Shown here in pieces: positions 1 through 8,557 of a stretch of DNA of 64,000 bases. Every line of letters starts with the position of its first letter. The stretch's first letter is position 1. The notes under the pieces were generated by a model. It was not told the DNA's origin, did not search any database, and saw only the letters and a list, made by a program, of their open reading frames with translations. Origin of the DNA: Pseudocitrobacter corydidari (GTDB lineage Bacteria; Pseudomonadota; Gammaproteobacteria; Enterobacterales; Enterobacteriaceae); assembly GCF_021172065.1 (NCBI RefSeq), contig NZ_CP087880.1, positions 4,006,583 to 4,070,582 of the forward strand. Direction: 5' to 3'. The position numbers were made by a program, and so were the translations under genes.

Positions 1-889
1 AGACGCGATTCTCTACTCCTCCTGCTTTGACGCCAACGGCGGCCTGTTTGAAACGCTGCTGGGGCCGGAAGATGCGATTATCTCCGACGCCCTGAACCAC
101 GCCTCCATTATTGACGGCGTGCGCCTGTGTAAAGCAAAGCGCTTCCGCTATGCCAACAACGACATGCAGGAACTGGAAGCACGCCTGAAAGAGGCGCGTG
201 ACGCCGGGGCGCGCCATGTGCTGATCGCCACCGACGGCGTCTTCTCGATGGACGGCGTGATTGCCAACCTGAAAGGCGTCTGCGATCTTGCCGACAAGTA
301 CGATGCACTGGTGATGGTCGATGATTCCCACGCCGTCGGTTTTGTCGGTGAAAATGGCCGTGGCTCCCATGAATATTGCGACGTGATGGGCCGCGTGGAC
401 ATCATCACCGGCACGCTGGGCAAAGCACTTGGCGGTGCATCCGGTGGTTACACCGCGGCGCGTAAAGAAGTGGTTGAGTGGCTGCGTCAGCGCTCCCGCC
501 CGTATCTGTTCTCCAACTCGCTGGCCCCGGCGATTGTCTCGGCGTCTATCAAAGTGCTGGAAATGGTTGCTTCCGGCGCTGAACTGCGCGATCGCCTGTG
601 GTCTAACGCCCGCCTGTTCCGTGAAAAAATGAGCGCCGCAGGGTTTACTCTGGCGGGTGCCGATCACGCCATTATCCCGGTGATGCTGGGCGATGCGGTT
701 GTGGCGCAGGAGTTTGCCCGCTTGCTGCAAAAAGAGGGGATCTACGTGACCGGTTTCTTCTATCCGGTGGTGCCGAAAGGCCAGGCGCGCATTCGCACCC
801 AGATGTCGGCGGCACACTCCCCTGAACAAATCGAACGTGCGGTGGAAGCCTTTATCCGCATTGGTAAACAACTGGGCGTGATTGCCTGA
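1..889 (+). CDS. kbl: 2-amino-3-ketobutyrate CoA ligase, 5'-truncated by window edge
   Basis: PLP enzyme that cleaves 2-amino-3-ketobutyrate with CoA to glycine and acetyl-CoA, the second step of threonine catabolism after Tdh. The reading frame is open from base 2, giving 295 residues; the E. coli enzyme has 398, so about 103 N-terminal residues lie outside the window. The alpha-oxoamine synthase fold is clear: VDDSHAVGFVG carries the cofactor-contacting Asp and His, and TLGKALGGASGG contains the Schiff-base lysine. It ends 9 bases before tdh, with GAGGAAG between them serving as the tdh ribosome-binding site, so the two form an operon. The internal ATG at 119 is not the true start because the conserved sequence continues upstream of it. 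Confidence 0.97.
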   Translation, partial: DAILYSSCFDANGGLFETLLGPEDAIISDALNHASIIDGVRLCKAKRFRYANNDMQELEARLKEARDAGARHVLIATDGVFSMDGVIANLKGVCDLADKYDALVMVDDSHAVGFVGENGRGSHEYCDVMGRVDIITGTLGKALGGASGGYTAARKEVVEWLRQRSRPYLFSNSLAPAIVSASIKVLEMVASGAELRDRLWSNARLFREKMSAAGFTLAGADHAIIPVMLGDAVVAQEFARLLQKEGIYVTGFFYPVVPKGQARIRTQMSAAHSPEQIERAVEAFIRIGKQLGVIA

Positions 890-898
890 GGAAGCCAG

Positions 899-1924
899 AT
901 GAAAGCGTTGTCGAAACTGAAAGCGGAAGAGGGGATCTGGATGACCGACGTGCCGAAACCGGACGTGGGCCATAACGATCTGCTGATTAAAATCCGTAAA
1001 ACGGCGATTTGCGGTACGGATGTGCACATTTATAACTGGGATGAATGGTCGCAGAAAACCATCCCGGTTCCGATGGTGGTCGGTCATGAATATGTCGGCG
1101 AAGTGGTCGGCATCGGTCAGGAAGTAAAAGGCTTTAAAATCGGCGATCGCGTCTCCGGTGAAGGCCATATCACCTGCGGTCACTGTCGTAACTGCCGTGG
1201 CGGCCGCACGCACCTGTGCCGCAACACCATTGGCGTGGGCGTGAATCGTCCGGGCTGCTTCGCGGAATATCTGGTGATCCCGGCGTTCAACGCCTTCAAA
1301 ATTCCGGATAACATTTCCGATGATCTCGCCTCTATTTTTGACCCGTTTGGCAACGCGGTACACACGGCGCTCTCTTTCGACCTGGTCGGTGAAGATGTGC
1401 TGGTGTCCGGCGCAGGCCCGATTGGCGTGATGGCGGCGGCGGTCGCGAAACACGTCGGCGCGCGCAATGTTGTTATCACCGATGTGAATGAATACCGTCT
1501 CGATCTGGCGCGTAAAATGGGCGTCACCCGCGCGGTAAACGTCTCCAAAGAGAGCCTGACCGACGTGATGGCTGAACTCGGTATGACTGAAGGTTTTGAT
1601 GTCGGCCTGGAAATGTCTGGCGCGCCAGCGGCCTTCCGCACCATGCTCGATACCATGAACCACGGCGGGCGTATCGCCATGCTGGGTATTCCGCCGTCTG
1701 ATATGTCGATTGACTGGACCAAAGTCATCTTCAAGGGGCTGTTTATCAAAGGGATTTATGGCCGTGAAATGTTCGAAACCTGGTACAAGATGGCGGCACT
1801 CATTCAGTCTGGCCTGGATCTCACGCCGATTATCACCCACCATTTCGGCATTGATGATTTCCAGAAAGGCTTCGACGCGATGCGTTCCGGCCAGTCTGGT
1901 AAAGTCATTCTGAGCTGGGATTAA
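899..1924 (+). CDS. tdh: L-threonine 3-dehydrogenase
   Basis: Zinc-dependent, NAD-linked medium-chain dehydrogenase oxidising L-threonine to 2-amino-3-ketobutyrate, the substrate of the upstream kbl product. At 341 residues it is the full family length. Visible are the catalytic zinc ligands (Cys in AICGTD near residue 38, His-Glu in VGHEYVG near 63), the four-cysteine structural zinc lobe (CGHCRNC...LC, about 93-107) and the Rossmann turn GAGPIG near 173. The start is supported by a Shine-Dalgarno GAGGAAG a few bases upstream. Second gene of the kbl-tdh operon; a hairpin follows its stop codon. Confidence 0.98.
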   Translation: MKALSKLKAEEGIWMTDVPKPDVGHNDLLIKIRKTAICGTDVHIYNWDEWSQKTIPVPMVVGHEYVGEVVGIGQEVKGFKIGDRVSGEGHITCGHCRNCRGGRTHLCRNTIGVGVNRPGCFAEYLVIPAFNAFKIPDNISDDLASIFDPFGNAVHTALSFDLVGEDVLVSGAGPIGVMAAAVAKHVGARNVVITDVNEYRLDLARKMGVTRAVNVSKESLTDVMAELGMTEGFDVGLEMSGAPAAFRTMLDTMNHGGRIAMLGIPPSDMSIDWTKVIFKGLFIKGIYGREMFETWYKMAALIQSGLDLTPIITHHFGIDDFQKGFDAMRSGQSGKVILSWD

Positions 1925-1931
1925 GGCTCAT

Positions 1932-1959
1932 CGCCTCATGTCTCTTCAGGCATGAGGCG
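1932..1959 (+). terminator. probable kbl-tdh terminator hairpin
   Basis: Inverted repeat CGCCTCATG / CATGAGGCG around a 10-base loop, eight bases after the tdh stop, followed by a short TATTT tract. The T run is poor, so termination may be partial or the hairpin may mainly protect the 3' end. Confidence 0.55.
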
Positions 1960-2010
1960 TATTTCCTGAAGTTAATCTTAAAAACGCCTGATATATGTAA
2001 ATCTTTGTCA

Positions 2011-2032
2011 TTGTCATAAATGTTTCGTATTC
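2011..2032 (+). promoter_or_regulatory. candidate Pho box upstream of waaH
   Basis: Two adjacent 11-base units, TTGTCATAAAT and GTTTCGTATTC, match the PhoB half-site pattern CTGTCATAAAA / CTGTCATATTC at 9 of 11 and 8 of 11 positions by eye. In E. coli the orthologous gene (waaH/yibD) is induced by PhoB under phosphate limitation. The match is by inspection only. Confidence 0.42.
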
Positions 2033-2199
2033 GGGCGTTAGTCTTATTTCATTACAAATCCCTCTGTTGCACGCTAATTCCTGTTTATAAAAATAAACTT
2101 CGCCGGATCGAAGGAATGACGCCGAAATATCTTTCGCCCTTAATTCATTCTTAAGGTGGGAAGGGTAAAACGTAACCTACACGTTAAGGTGATCAGGTA

Positions 2200-3240
2200 A
2201 TGAAAAAGATGAATAGCCCAGGGACACTCAGTGTCATCATCCCACTCTATAACGCAGGCGATGCATTTAAAGCCTGTATGGAATCGCTGCTGGCGCAAAC
2301 CTGGACGGCGCTGGAAATTATCATTGTGAATGACGGCTCTACGGATAATTCTGTCGATATCGCAACGTATTATGCCGAGAATTACCCACAGGTTCGTTTG
2401 GTACATCAGGCCAACGCCGGGGCGTCTGTTGCCCGAAATCGGGGGCTGGAGCTGGCACATGGTGAGTACATCGCGTTTGTGGATGCCGATGATATTACCT
2501 ATCCGCAAATGTATGAAACGCTGATGACCATGGCGTTGCAGGATAATCTCGATGTCGCCCAGTGCAATGCCGACTGGTGTGAACGCGAGACGGGCAAAAC
2601 CTGGCAATCCATCCCGCAGGAGCGCATTCGCTCAACCGGCGTGATGAGCGGCCCGGAGTGGTTGCGCTTGGCATTAGCCAGCCGTCGCTGGACGCACGTG
2701 GTCTGGATGGGCGTTTATCGTCATGAATTAATTAAACAATGTAATCTGAAATTTGTACCGGGATTACATCACCAGGATATTCTCTGGTCGACGGAATTTA
2801 TGTATAACGCCACGCGCGCGCGATATACCGAAGAATCGCTATATAAATATTTTCTGCATGATGTTTCGGTGAGCCGTAAAAAACGTACCGGGCGTAAAAA
2901 CCTTTCCTATCAACGGCATTACATTAAAATTACCCGCTTGCTGGATAAATTAAACCGAGATTATGCAGATAAAATTAAGATGCATCCTGAGTTTTATCAG
3001 CAAATAACCTATGAAGCATTACGGGTTTGTCATGCGGTGCGTAAAGAGCATGATGTGATTACACGTAAAATGATGATTGCCGAGATATTTGCGTCCGGAA
3101 TGTATAAACGGATGGTGGCTAACGTACGTAGCCCGAAGATGGCGTATCAGGTGCTGCTTTGGTCGGTGCGTTTGTATAGCTGGCAGGATCGTGGTCTGGC
3201 GAGCCGCAGGCTGGCACGTAAAGCGCTTAGCCTGCGTTAA
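2200..3240 (+). CDS. waaH: LPS-core glycosyltransferase, GT2 family
   Basis: Family 2 (GT-A) glycosyltransferase, orthologue of E. coli WaaH/YibD, which adds glucuronic acid to the third heptose of the LPS inner core when PhoB is active. The 346 residues compare with about 344 in E. coli. Visible motifs: the N-terminal strand SVIIPLYNAGDAF, NDGSTDNS near residue 44 for nucleotide-sugar binding, and the metal-binding DADD near 95. The C-terminal third is basic and lacks membrane segments, suggesting a peripheral cytoplasmic enzyme. The coding sequence is more AT-rich than its neighbours, which is common for LPS-modification genes. It stands alone behind a 275-base upstream region holding a candidate Pho box. 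Confidence 0.9.
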   Translation: MKKMNSPGTLSVIIPLYNAGDAFKACMESLLAQTWTALEIIIVNDGSTDNSVDIATYYAENYPQVRLVHQANAGASVARNRGLELAHGEYIAFVDADDITYPQMYETLMTMALQDNLDVAQCNADWCERETGKTWQSIPQERIRSTGVMSGPEWLRLALASRRWTHVVWMGVYRHELIKQCNLKFVPGLHHQDILWSTEFMYNATRARYTEESLYKYFLHDVSVSRKKRTGRKNLSYQRHYIKITRLLDKLNRDYADKIKMHPEFYQQITYEALRVCHAVRKEHDVITRKMMIAEIFASGMYKRMVANVRSPKMAYQVLLWSVRLYSWQDRGLASRRLARKALSLR

Positions 3241-3254
3241 TGTTTGGCAAGGTC

Positions 3255-3285
3255 TGTAGGCCCGGTAAGCGCAGCGCCACCGGGC
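3255..3285. repeat. REP element
   Basis: GCCCGGT and ACCGGGC arms enclose AAGCGCAGCGCC, the typical enterobacterial REP palindrome. It sits between the convergent waaH and yibQ genes and may serve as a shared transcript end. Confidence 0.75.
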
Positions 3286-3296
3286 ATTTCCATAGG

Positions 3297-4247
3297 TTAC
3301 GGCTTATCCCAACCCTGCCACTGTAAGCGCAGGTACTGCATCACGGTGCTGTTGCTGATGCTGTCCGCCATCACGGTAAAGAACTGGGTCGCGTAAACCG
3401 GTTCCGGTGCTTTCTTCGTTTTACACAGCTTCACGCCGCGGAACGGATTGCGCGGTGCGTCTGGCGTTGTGCCTTTCGGTGGCGTCAGATTGGGCGTGGA
3501 GGTGTCCACCTGTGGTTCGTTAAGCAGATCGCTCGGGCGCACCAGGGTGATATCCGACGGTAACGTGGGCAGCATCTGCTGCAGTACGCGCACGGTCGAC
3601 GGATGCGGGTGGCCAATCGCAATCGCCGAACCGTTACGCCGCGCCAGCTCAACCGCCCGGTTAAACTGACGGCGGATATCAGCCTCGTTCTGCGTATCGT
3701 CGAGGAACACTTTGCGCTTAATTACCTTCACGCCCGTGCCGCTGGCGGCGCGCATCGCCTGGCTGTTGCCAATGGTCATGCTGTCGAGGAAATAGAGATT
3801 ATAGCGGCTCAGCGCCTGCATCACTTTCTGCATGCCGAACAGGCTGGAGGTCATCGCGCTGCCCATGTGGTTGTTTAACCCCACGGCATACGGAACCTTG
3901 TTCACTGATTCGCGAATAATACGTTCGATTTCGTCGCTGCTCATTTCCGGGCGCAGCGTGTCTTTTTCCAACGGCTGTTTACTGAGCGGCGCCATCGGCA
4001 GATGGATGAGCACTTCATGCCCGCTGTTATGCGCTTTGGTGGCCATTTCATGGGCATGCGGCGCATTGGGGAGAACGGCGACGGAGACGGCTGACGGCAT
4101 TGCCAGCACCTGATTTTCGTTGTGCGGGCGATAGCCAAAATCATCAATGACAATCGCCAGCTTCCCCGCAAAGACTGGCGCCGCTAAGGTGAGGGCGCCA
4201 AGAAGAAGGATCCTGCGAAATTGAAGCAAACTTATCTTCCCAACCAC
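3297..4247 (-). CDS. yibQ: divergent polysaccharide deacetylase family protein YibQ
   Basis: Periplasmic protein of the divergent polysaccharide deacetylase family; no reaction is established. A signal peptide is visible (ILLLGALTLAAPVFAG in the first 30 residues). The core follows with IDDFGYR near 35, the conserved HLPMAPLSKQPLEKDTL block, GLNNHMGS and GHPHPSTV, which carry the His and Asp residues expected of the fold. The 316 residues match the E. coli orthologue (about 319). The start overlaps the end of envC by 16 bases, so the two are translationally coupled. Position behind the division activator envC suggests a role in envelope maintenance, but that is inference from context. Confidence 0.88.
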   Translation of the reverse strand: MVGKISLLQFRRILLLGALTLAAPVFAGKLAIVIDDFGYRPHNENQVLAMPSAVSVAVLPNAPHAHEMATKAHNSGHEVLIHLPMAPLSKQPLEKDTLRPEMSSDEIERIIRESVNKVPYAVGLNNHMGSAMTSSLFGMQKVMQALSRYNLYFLDSMTIGNSQAMRAASGTGVKVIKRKVFLDDTQNEADIRRQFNRAVELARRNGSAIAIGHPHPSTVRVLQQMLPTLPSDITLVRPSDLLNEPQVDTSTPNLTPPKGTTPDAPRNPFRGVKLCKTKKAPEPVYATQFFTVMADSISNSTVMQYLRLQWQGWDKP

Positions 4248-5503
4248 GGTAGTGGATTGACCGCCTGACCCTGGCGGCGAATTTCGAAATAGAGCGACGG
4301 TCGGCCCTGACCTCCGCTGTTACCAACCAGCGCAATCGGCTGTCCGGCGCGAACCTGCGTACCTACGCTGACCAGCGCACTCTGATTATAGCCGTAAAGA
4401 CTCATATCGCCTTTCCCGTGTTCCACCACCACGACCAAACCGTAGCCCTGCAACCAGTCGGCCAGAATGACGCGGCCATCGGCGATAGCTTTTACTTCAG
4501 TGCCTTCCGAGGCGCTGATCACCATCCCTTTCCAGCGCAGTTCACCCTGCAACTGTTCGCCGTAACGGTGCAGCGTGGTACCGCGAACCGGCCAGTAGGC
4601 CTGACCGCGCGGTGCGCCGAGGCCACCGGTACGCGACATCAGCGAGCGTTCGCTTTCGGTCGGTTTGTAGGTTTTGCCTTTGCTGGTGGCTTCTTTCTGA
4701 CGGTCGCGAACCGCATCGGCTTCACGGGCTTCACGTTCGGCGCGTGCTTTGGCCGCCGCCGCCGCGCGGGCGATGCTGTTACGCAGGCGGGATTCGTTCG
4801 CGCGCAGTTCGCTTAACTGCTGCTGGCCCTGCTGGATGGAAGACTCCAGCCCGGCGATGGTTTTTTGTCGTTCGCTGCGCGCCTGCTCAAGCTTCGCCTG
4901 CTGCGCTTTTTGTTCATACAGCAGGGTTTGCTGCTGGCTTTGTTTCTCTTCCAGCTCGGCTTTCTGCGCGGTGACCTGCTCGCGCGTCTGTTTCAGCTCG
5001 GCGATAGTCTCCTGGCGCGCCTGGTTGAGGTAGCCGAAGTAAGCCTGTAAGCGCTGGCCGCGCTGGCTCTCTTCACCGCTGAGAATGAGCTGAATACCGG
5101 TGTGTTCACCCTGGCGGAACGCGGCGTCGAGCTGAGCGGCAAGATTGCGCTCCTGGGTGGCGCGCTGCGCTTCCAGCTTCGCAATCGAGGCGTTCATTTC
5201 GTCGATTTGCTTATTGAGCTGCGTCAGTGTGGCTTGCGTTTCGCGAAGCTGACGCGCGGCGGCGGCGATGGCCTGATCCTGCGCTTTCAACTGGGCGAGC
5301 AGAGAGGAACGCTGCTGTTGTTGCTGGCGTACTGCGCGCTCTTTAGCGGCAATATCGGCCTGAATAGATTGCAGCTGTGTGCGATCGTCGGCGTGGGCAG
5401 ATGACGCGCACAGCAATACGCCAGCGCTGAGTGCGCTGGCGTATAACGTGGACCGCAGCGTAACCGCGGCCCCTTTAAGTACAAAAATCGCCTTTCCCCT
5501 CAT
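4232..5503 (-). CDS. envC: murein hydrolase activator EnvC
   Basis: Periplasmic division factor recruited by FtsEX that activates the amidases AmiA and AmiB to split septal peptidoglycan. The 423 residues (E. coli 419) show a signal peptide ending in SAHA, a long Gln/Glu/Ala-rich coiled coil (about 40-275) and a C-terminal LytM/M23 domain. As in characterised EnvC, the LytM domain lacks the zinc ligands of active M23 peptidases, fitting an activator rather than an enzyme. The ATG at 5503 has no convincing Shine-Dalgarno, and the extreme N-terminus aligns poorly with E. coli, so the start is uncertain by a few codons. It lies 9 bases after gpmI and overlaps yibQ. Confidence 0.95.
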   Translation of the reverse strand: MRGKAIFVLKGAAVTLRSTLYASALSAGVLLCASSAHADDRTQLQSIQADIAAKERAVRQQQQQRSSLLAQLKAQDQAIAAAARQLRETQATLTQLNKQIDEMNASIAKLEAQRATQERNLAAQLDAAFRQGEHTGIQLILSGEESQRGQRLQAYFGYLNQARQETIAELKQTREQVTAQKAELEEKQSQQQTLLYEQKAQQAKLEQARSERQKTIAGLESSIQQGQQQLSELRANESRLRNSIARAAAAAKARAEREAREADAVRDRQKEATSKGKTYKPTESERSLMSRTGGLGAPRGQAYWPVRGTTLHRYGEQLQGELRWKGMVISASEGTEVKAIADGRVILADWLQGYGLVVVVEHGKGDMSLYGYNQSALVSVGTQVRAGQPIALVGNSGGQGRPSLYFEIRRQGQAVNPLPWLGR

Positions 5504-5512
5504 GGGGAGGGA

Positions 5513-7060
5513 TTATTCCACGATGAACAGCGGCTTACCAGTCATCTCTTGCGGGATTTCCATGCCCATCAGCGTCAACATGGTAGGCGCGATATCGGAA
5601 AGCTTGCCGCCATCGACAGCTTTCAGATTTTTCTCGCCAACGTAGATCAGCGGAACCGGCAGGTTGGTATGCGCTGTATGCGCCTGGCCGGTAGCCGGAT
5701 CACGCATCTGTTCAGCGTTACCGTGGTCTGCGGTGATCAGCAACTGGCCGCCAACGGATTCAACCGCTTTCGCAACCTGATCAACACAATTATCCAGTGC
5801 TTCAACGGCTTTGATTGCCGCATCCATCACGCCGGTGTGGCCGACCATGTCGCCGTTCGGGTAGTTACAGATGATGGTGTCGTATTTACCGCTCTTGATT
5901 GCTGCGACCAGTTTTTCGGTCAGCTCTTCGGAGCTCATTTCCGGCTGCAGATCGTAGGTGGCAACTTTCGGTGAGTTGATCAGGATGCGGTCTTCACCTT
6001 TGAACGGTTCTTCTACGCCGCCGTTAAAGAAGAAGGTGACGTGCGCGTATTTCTCGGTTTCGGAGATGCGCAGCTGGGTTTTATCGTTTTTCGCCATCCA
6101 CTCGCCGAAGGTATTTGCCAGAGACGCCGGCGGGTAAGCGCACGGTGCTTTGATGTCGGCAGCGTATTCGGTCAGCTGGATGAAGTCGCCCAGTTTCACT
6201 TCTTTCTGACGTTTGAAACCGTCGAAATCAGCGTTTACGAACGCACGGGTGATTTCACGCGCACGGTCGGCACGGAAGTTCATGAAAATCAGCGCATCGC
6301 CATCTTCCATTGCGGCGTCGGCCTGGCCTGCGGCGCGAATAACGGTCGCTTTCACGAATTCATCGTTTTCATCACGCGCGTAGGCAGCCTGCAGGCCTTC
6401 TACTGCGGTGTCGAACTGGAACTCGCCTTTGGCCTGAGTCATCAGGTTGTAGGCTTGCTCAACGCGATCCCAACGGTTGTCGCGGTCCATGGCGTAGTAA
6501 CGGCCAATGATGGACGCTACGCGGCCTTTGCCCAGCGCAGCAAATTTGTCTTCGAATTTTTTCAGTGAGCCTTCAGCGCTACGCGGCGGGGTGTCGCGGC
6601 CATCAAGGAAAGCGTGCAGGTAGATTTTTTCCGCACCGCGTTCAGCGGCCAGTTCAACCATCGCCAGGATGTGATCTTCGTGGCTGTGAACGCCGCCCGC
6701 AGAGAGCAGACCCATAATGTGCACGGCTTTGCCTGCTTTCGCGGCTTTATCGACTGCGCCGCACAGAACCGGGTTAGCAAAGAAGGTGCGTTCTTTAATT
6801 TCCACGTCGAGACGGGTCAGGTCCTGATACACGATACGGCCTGCGCCCAGGTTAACGTGACCGACTTCGGAGTTGCCCATCTGGCGATCCGGCAGGCCCA
6901 CTTCCAGACCGGATGCGTCGATCAGGGTATGAGGACGTTTGGCCCACAGGGCGTCCATGACAGGGGTTTTTGCGCTGAAGATAGCGTTATCCTGGTGTTC
7001 TTCGCGATAGCCGTAGCCATCAAGGATTACCAGTACCATAGGTTTTTTAGAAACCGACAT
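5513..7060 (-). CDS. gpmI: 2,3-bisphosphoglycerate-independent phosphoglycerate mutase
   Basis: Manganese-dependent glycolytic enzyme interconverting 3- and 2-phosphoglycerate through a phosphoserine intermediate. The 515 residues are full length. The N-terminal metal motif ILDGYG, the catalytic serine in GNSEVGHVNLGAGR (near 64), GRDTPP, and the C-terminal metal motif ITADHGNAEQM are all present. It is the first gene of the minus-strand gpmI-envC-yibQ operon, as in E. coli, and is transcribed divergently from yibN across a 250-base gap that should hold both promoters. The synonym gpmM is also used. Confidence 0.97.
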   Translation of the reverse strand: MSVSKKPMVLVILDGYGYREEHQDNAIFSAKTPVMDALWAKRPHTLIDASGLEVGLPDRQMGNSEVGHVNLGAGRIVYQDLTRLDVEIKERTFFANPVLCGAVDKAAKAGKAVHIMGLLSAGGVHSHEDHILAMVELAAERGAEKIYLHAFLDGRDTPPRSAEGSLKKFEDKFAALGKGRVASIIGRYYAMDRDNRWDRVEQAYNLMTQAKGEFQFDTAVEGLQAAYARDENDEFVKATVIRAAGQADAAMEDGDALIFMNFRADRAREITRAFVNADFDGFKRQKEVKLGDFIQLTEYAADIKAPCAYPPASLANTFGEWMAKNDKTQLRISETEKYAHVTFFFNGGVEEPFKGEDRILINSPKVATYDLQPEMSSEELTEKLVAAIKSGKYDTIICNYPNGDMVGHTGVMDAAIKAVEALDNCVDQVAKAVESVGGQLLITADHGNAEQMRDPATGQAHTAHTNLPVPLIYVGEKNLKAVDGGKLSDIAPTMLTLMGMEIPQEMTGKPLFIVE

Positions 7061-7310
7061 TGCGACAACCTCATGCTCGAAGGAGATAGAAAATTTTGCG
7101 TAATTTTACTACAGCTGAATCGATCAAACAGCCACTGAAGATCAAAAAAAGAGGAAGGATTAAGCCCTGAAACGGCGCTTTTGTGGCATTTTTTCCGGAG
7201 TACGCCGCAGAAAATGCATTACATCGCGCGGCCTGGCTGTATTTGCTCCACTGCACAGGTATACTCCTTCCCTGGTTTTTTAATCATTAAGTCGGGAGTC
7301 GTTACCCCCC

Positions 7311-7742
7311 ATGCAAGAAATTATGCAATTTGTTAGCCGTCACCCTGTGCTGAGCATCGCATGGATAGCCTTACTGGTGGCCGTTCTGTTCACCACCTTT
7401 AAAGGTCTGGCGTCTAAAGTTAAAGTGATTACCCGTGGTGAAGCTACGCGTCTTATCAACAAAGAAGACGCGGTGGTTGTCGACCTGCGTCAGCGCGATG
7501 ATTTCCGTAAAGGCCACATCGCAGGCTCTATCAACCTGCTGCCGGCGGAAGTGAAAGCCAACAACGTGGGTGAGTTAGACAAGCACAAGAATAAGCCGGT
7601 GATCGTCACCGACGCGTCTGGCATGCAGGCTCAGGAATCAGCAAACGCGCTGCTCAAAGCGGGCTTTGAACAGGTTTATGTGCTGAAAGAAGGTATTGCA
7701 GGCTGGAGCGGCGAAAATCTTCCTTTAGTTCGCGGTAAGTAA
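7311..7742 (+). CDS. yibN: membrane-anchored rhodanese-fold protein YibN
   Basis: A 143-residue protein with one N-terminal membrane segment (about 14-31, rich in Ile/Leu/Val/Ala) and a cytoplasmic rhodanese domain (VVVDLRQRDDFRKGHIAGSINLL through GIAGW). The position of the rhodanese active-site cysteine reads TDASGMQAQ, and there is no cysteine anywhere in the protein, so sulfurtransferase activity is not expected. The length equals E. coli YibN (143). It heads the plus-strand run yibN-grxC-secB-gpsA-cysE. Its molecular role is unknown; context beside grxC and secB hints at redox or export, which is inference. Confidence 0.92.
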   Translation: MQEIMQFVSRHPVLSIAWIALLVAVLFTTFKGLASKVKVITRGEATRLINKEDAVVVDLRQRDDFRKGHIAGSINLLPAEVKANNVGELDKHKNKPVIVTDASGMQAQESANALLKAGFEQVYVLKEGIAGWSGENLPLVRGK

Positions 7743-7753
7743 GGATAATTGTC

Positions 7754-8002
7754 ATGGCTACTATCGAAATCTACACCAAAGCGACCTGCCCGTTTTGCCA
7801 TCGCGCAAAAGCATTGCTGAGCAGCAAAGGCGTTACCTTCCAGGAGCTGCCGATCGATGGCGACGCGGAAAAACGCGAAGAGATGATTAAGCGCAGTGGC
7901 CGCACGACGGTTCCGCAGATTTTTATTGATGCACAGCACATTGGCGGCTGTGATGACTTGTATGCGCTTGATGCACGTGGTGGACTTGATCCCCTGCTGT
8001 AA
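7754..8002 (+). CDS. grxC: glutaredoxin 3
   Basis: Small dithiol glutaredoxin that reduces protein disulfides and glutathionylated proteins with glutathione. In 82 residues the CPFC active site is near 11-14, the cis-proline loop TTVPQIFID near 52 and the glutathione-binding GGCDDLYALD near 68, all as in E. coli GrxC. It lies 11 bases after yibN in the same operon. Confidence 0.97.
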   Translation: MATIEIYTKATCPFCHRAKALLSSKGVTFQELPIDGDAEKREEMIKRSGRTTVPQIFIDAQHIGGCDDLYALDARGGLDPLL

Positions 8003-8089
8003 GAGCGCATGTGCGTGAGCGTCACGCCGACACGTATCGGCCTGAAGAATAACGCGTATTTTAAGGACAACACGAAAGGGTTTTTACAC

Positions 8090-8557
8090 ATGTCTGAGCA
8101 AAACAACACTGAAATGAATTTCCAGATCCAGCGTATCTACACCAAGGACGTATCTTTCGAAGCGCCAAATGCGCCGCACGTTTTCCAGAAAGATTGGCAA
8201 CCAGAGGTTAAACTTGATCTTGATACGGCTTCCAACCAACTGGCGGAAGGCGTGTTTGAAGTGGTGCTGCGTGTCACCGTAACGGCAACGCTGGGCGAAG
8301 AAACCGGCTTCCTGTGTGAAGTTCAGCAGGGCGGTATTTTCTCCATCGAAGGTATCGAAGGTACTCAGATGGCGCACTGCCTGGGTGCATACTGCCCGAA
8401 CATTCTGTTCCCGTATGCGCGTGAATGCATCACCAGCCTGGTTTCCCGTGGGACTTTCCCGCAGCTGAACCTTGCGCCGGTTAACTTTGATGCGCTGTTC
8501 ATGAACTACTTGCAGCAGCAGTCCGGCGAAGGTGCAGAACAACATCAGGATGCCTGA
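8090..8557 (+). CDS. secB: protein-export chaperone SecB
   Basis: Tetrameric cytosolic chaperone that keeps preproteins unfolded and hands them to SecA. The start chosen is ATG 8090 (MSEQNN...), giving 155 residues, the exact E. coli length. The frame is open further upstream to 8009, but that extension is not part of the family and the ATG at 8090 is preceded by GAAAGGG at suitable spacing. The strongly acidic surface, the conserved EVTLRVTVTATLG-like core strand (here EVVLRVTVTATLG) and the YCPNILFPYARE segment are visible. The stop overlaps the start of gpsA (TGATG), so the two are translationally coupled. Confidence 0.97.
   Translation: MSEQNNTEMNFQIQRIYTKDVSFEAPNAPHVFQKDWQPEVKLDLDTASNQLAEGVFEVVLRVTVTATLGEETGFLCEVQQGGIFSIEGIEGTQMAHCLGAYCPNILFPYARECITSLVSRGTFPQLNLAPVNFDALFMNYLQQQSGEGAEQHQDA

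Noticed and set aside
7071..7256. 61-codon minus-strand frame in the gpmI-yibN gap
   Set aside because: No ribosome-binding site, no family pattern, and it covers the divergent promoter region.
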